Positions 63,193 through 64,000 of a stretch of DNA of 64,000 bases are shown here, piece after piece. The DNA is from Paenibacillus sp. PL2-23. GTDB taxonomy: Bacteria; Bacillota; Bacilli; Paenibacillales; Paenibacillaceae. The stretch covers positions 4,537,501-4,601,500 of the forward strand of contig NZ_CP162129.1 of the NCBI RefSeq assembly GCF_040834005.1. The letters are read 5' to 3'. The notes below the pieces were generated by a model. It had not been told where the DNA came from. It ran no database searches and saw only the letters and a program-made list of their open reading frames with translations. Position 1 is the first letter of the stretch, and every line of letters begins with the position of its first letter. Position numbers and translations under genes: made by a program.

Positions 63193-64000
63193 TACAACGA
63201 CACCACGTGTCGGTATGCAACTAACTGCTCCTTCGCCGCAATAGCCACACCTCATGTCGCTGTCGAGCCCTGAAGAACCTCCTTTGCCCCTACAACGACA
63301 CCACGTGTCGCTATTGCAGCAACTAACTGCCCCTTCGACGCAATAACCACACCTCATACTCCAGCTAACTGCTCTATCGTGGCCATAACGATCTGCCGTG
63401 TCGCTGTTGAAGGCAAAAACGTCTCAGTTACTGCAACAGCGACATGTCGTGTCGTTGTAGCTCCCACTAGCAGCTCTATCGTGACCATAACGATCTGACG
63501 TGTCGTTGTTGAAGGCAAAAGCGCCTCAGTTACTGCAACAGCGACATGCCGTGTCGTTATAACGCTAACTAGCTGCTCTTTCGTGACCATAACGATCTGT
63601 CGTGTCGTTGTTGAAGGCAAAAGCGCCTCAGTTACTGCAACAGCGACATGCCGTGTCGTTATAACGCCAACTAGCTGCTCTATCGTGACCATAACGATCT
63701 GTCGTGTCGTTGTTGAAGGCTAAATCTCCTCAGTTACTGCAACAGCGACATGCCGTGTCGTTATAACGCTAACTAGCTGCTCTTTCGTGACCATAACGAT
63801 CTGTCGTGTCGTTGTTGAAGGCAAAAGCGCCTCAGTTACTGCAACAGCGACATGCCGTGTCGTTATAACGCCAACTAGCTGCTCTATCGTGACCATAACG
63901 ATCTGTCGTGTCGTTGTTGAAGGCTAAATCTCCTCAGTTACTGCAATAACCACACCTCATGTCGCTGTCGAACGCTGTAGGACCTCTTTTGCCCCTACAA
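63193..64000. repeat. Palindromic 102-bp tandem array, six units plus flanking related elements
   Basis: Units with the phrase CCATAACGATCTG recur at 63381, 63483, 63585, 63687, 63789 and 63891, exactly 102 bp apart. Each holds GCGACATGCCGTGTCGTT and AACGATCTGTCGTGTCG about 50 bp apart. Flanking copies at 63193 and 63291 (98-bp spacing) carry CGACACCACGTGTCG and CCACACCTCATGTCG, elements also seen in the array at 29.4 kb; one further CCACACCTCATGTCG is at 63950. The array continues past the window end. No gene is recognised in it. Confidence 0.92.

Noticed and set aside
63354-63692. 112-aa minus-strand frame in the 63-kb array
   Set aside because: Same explanation: repeat-driven open frame without a start site.

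Overview
The window looks like a chromosomal segment of a moderately GC-rich, spore-former-type Firmicute of the Paenibacillaceae (Paenibacillus or Cohnella). The reasons are strong AGGAGG-type ribosome binding sites with frequent GTG and TTG starts, S-layer-homology (SLH) surface proteins, YesM/YesN two-component systems beside CUT1 sugar importers, and Bacillus-like families (YugO, DUF350, DUF421, DUF4173). There are no rRNA or tRNA genes, no CRISPR array and no intact insertion sequence.

Layout. 1-7.5 kb: a membrane-stress and polyamine-type neighbourhood: SDR oxidoreductase, E. coli-type SpeD, a YugO-like K+ channel, PspA, a DUF4178 protein, DUF350 membrane protein, lipoprotein, glutathionylspermidine-synthase-like ATP-grasp ligase, Ser-rich surface protein and a 70-aa protein. 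It resembles the E. coli yjfIJKLMC cluster with a channel and SpeD added. 7.6-18 kb: AI-2E family permease, two short arrays of palindromic repeats and a gene for a 2776-aa SLH-anchored surface protein. 18-30 kb: WYL regulator with a divergent monooxygenase-like gene, a hybrid kinase with two kinase cores plus a SARP-like response regulator, oxidoreductases, an SMC-like ATPase and a CYTH protein, with a 102-bp repeat array between the last two. 30-44 kb: AMP-ligase plus acyltransferase pair, membrane-anchored FAD oxidoreductase, orphan ParB-like protein, lipoproteins, Na/Pi cotransporter, DUF421 protein and a LacI - ROK kinase - ManA sugar module. 44-48 kb: a decayed Rpn nuclease fragment, metallophosphoesterase, DUF4173 protein and a probable group II intron 5' remnant.

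48.3-59.9 kb is a visibly A+T-richer hemicellulose island, all on the minus strand: cell-anchored GH10 xylanase, two CUT1 permeases, solute-binding lipoprotein, YesM/YesN-type sensor and regulator, and a GH16 lichenase-type glucanase. The surface xylanase would cut xylan at the cell, the importer would take up the oligosaccharides (its ATPase is not in the window) and the two-component system would sense them. A good CcpA cre-like site lies upstream of the xylanase. 60-64 kb: fasciclin-domain protein, SgrR-type regulator, DUF2500 protein and a second, related 102-bp repeat array that runs off the window end.

The two observations most worth following are the SpeD/ATP-grasp/PspA/K+ channel neighbourhood and the repeat arrays, which share a palindrome-plus-spacer module of about 51 bp (or a 102-bp double unit) at separate intergenic loci.
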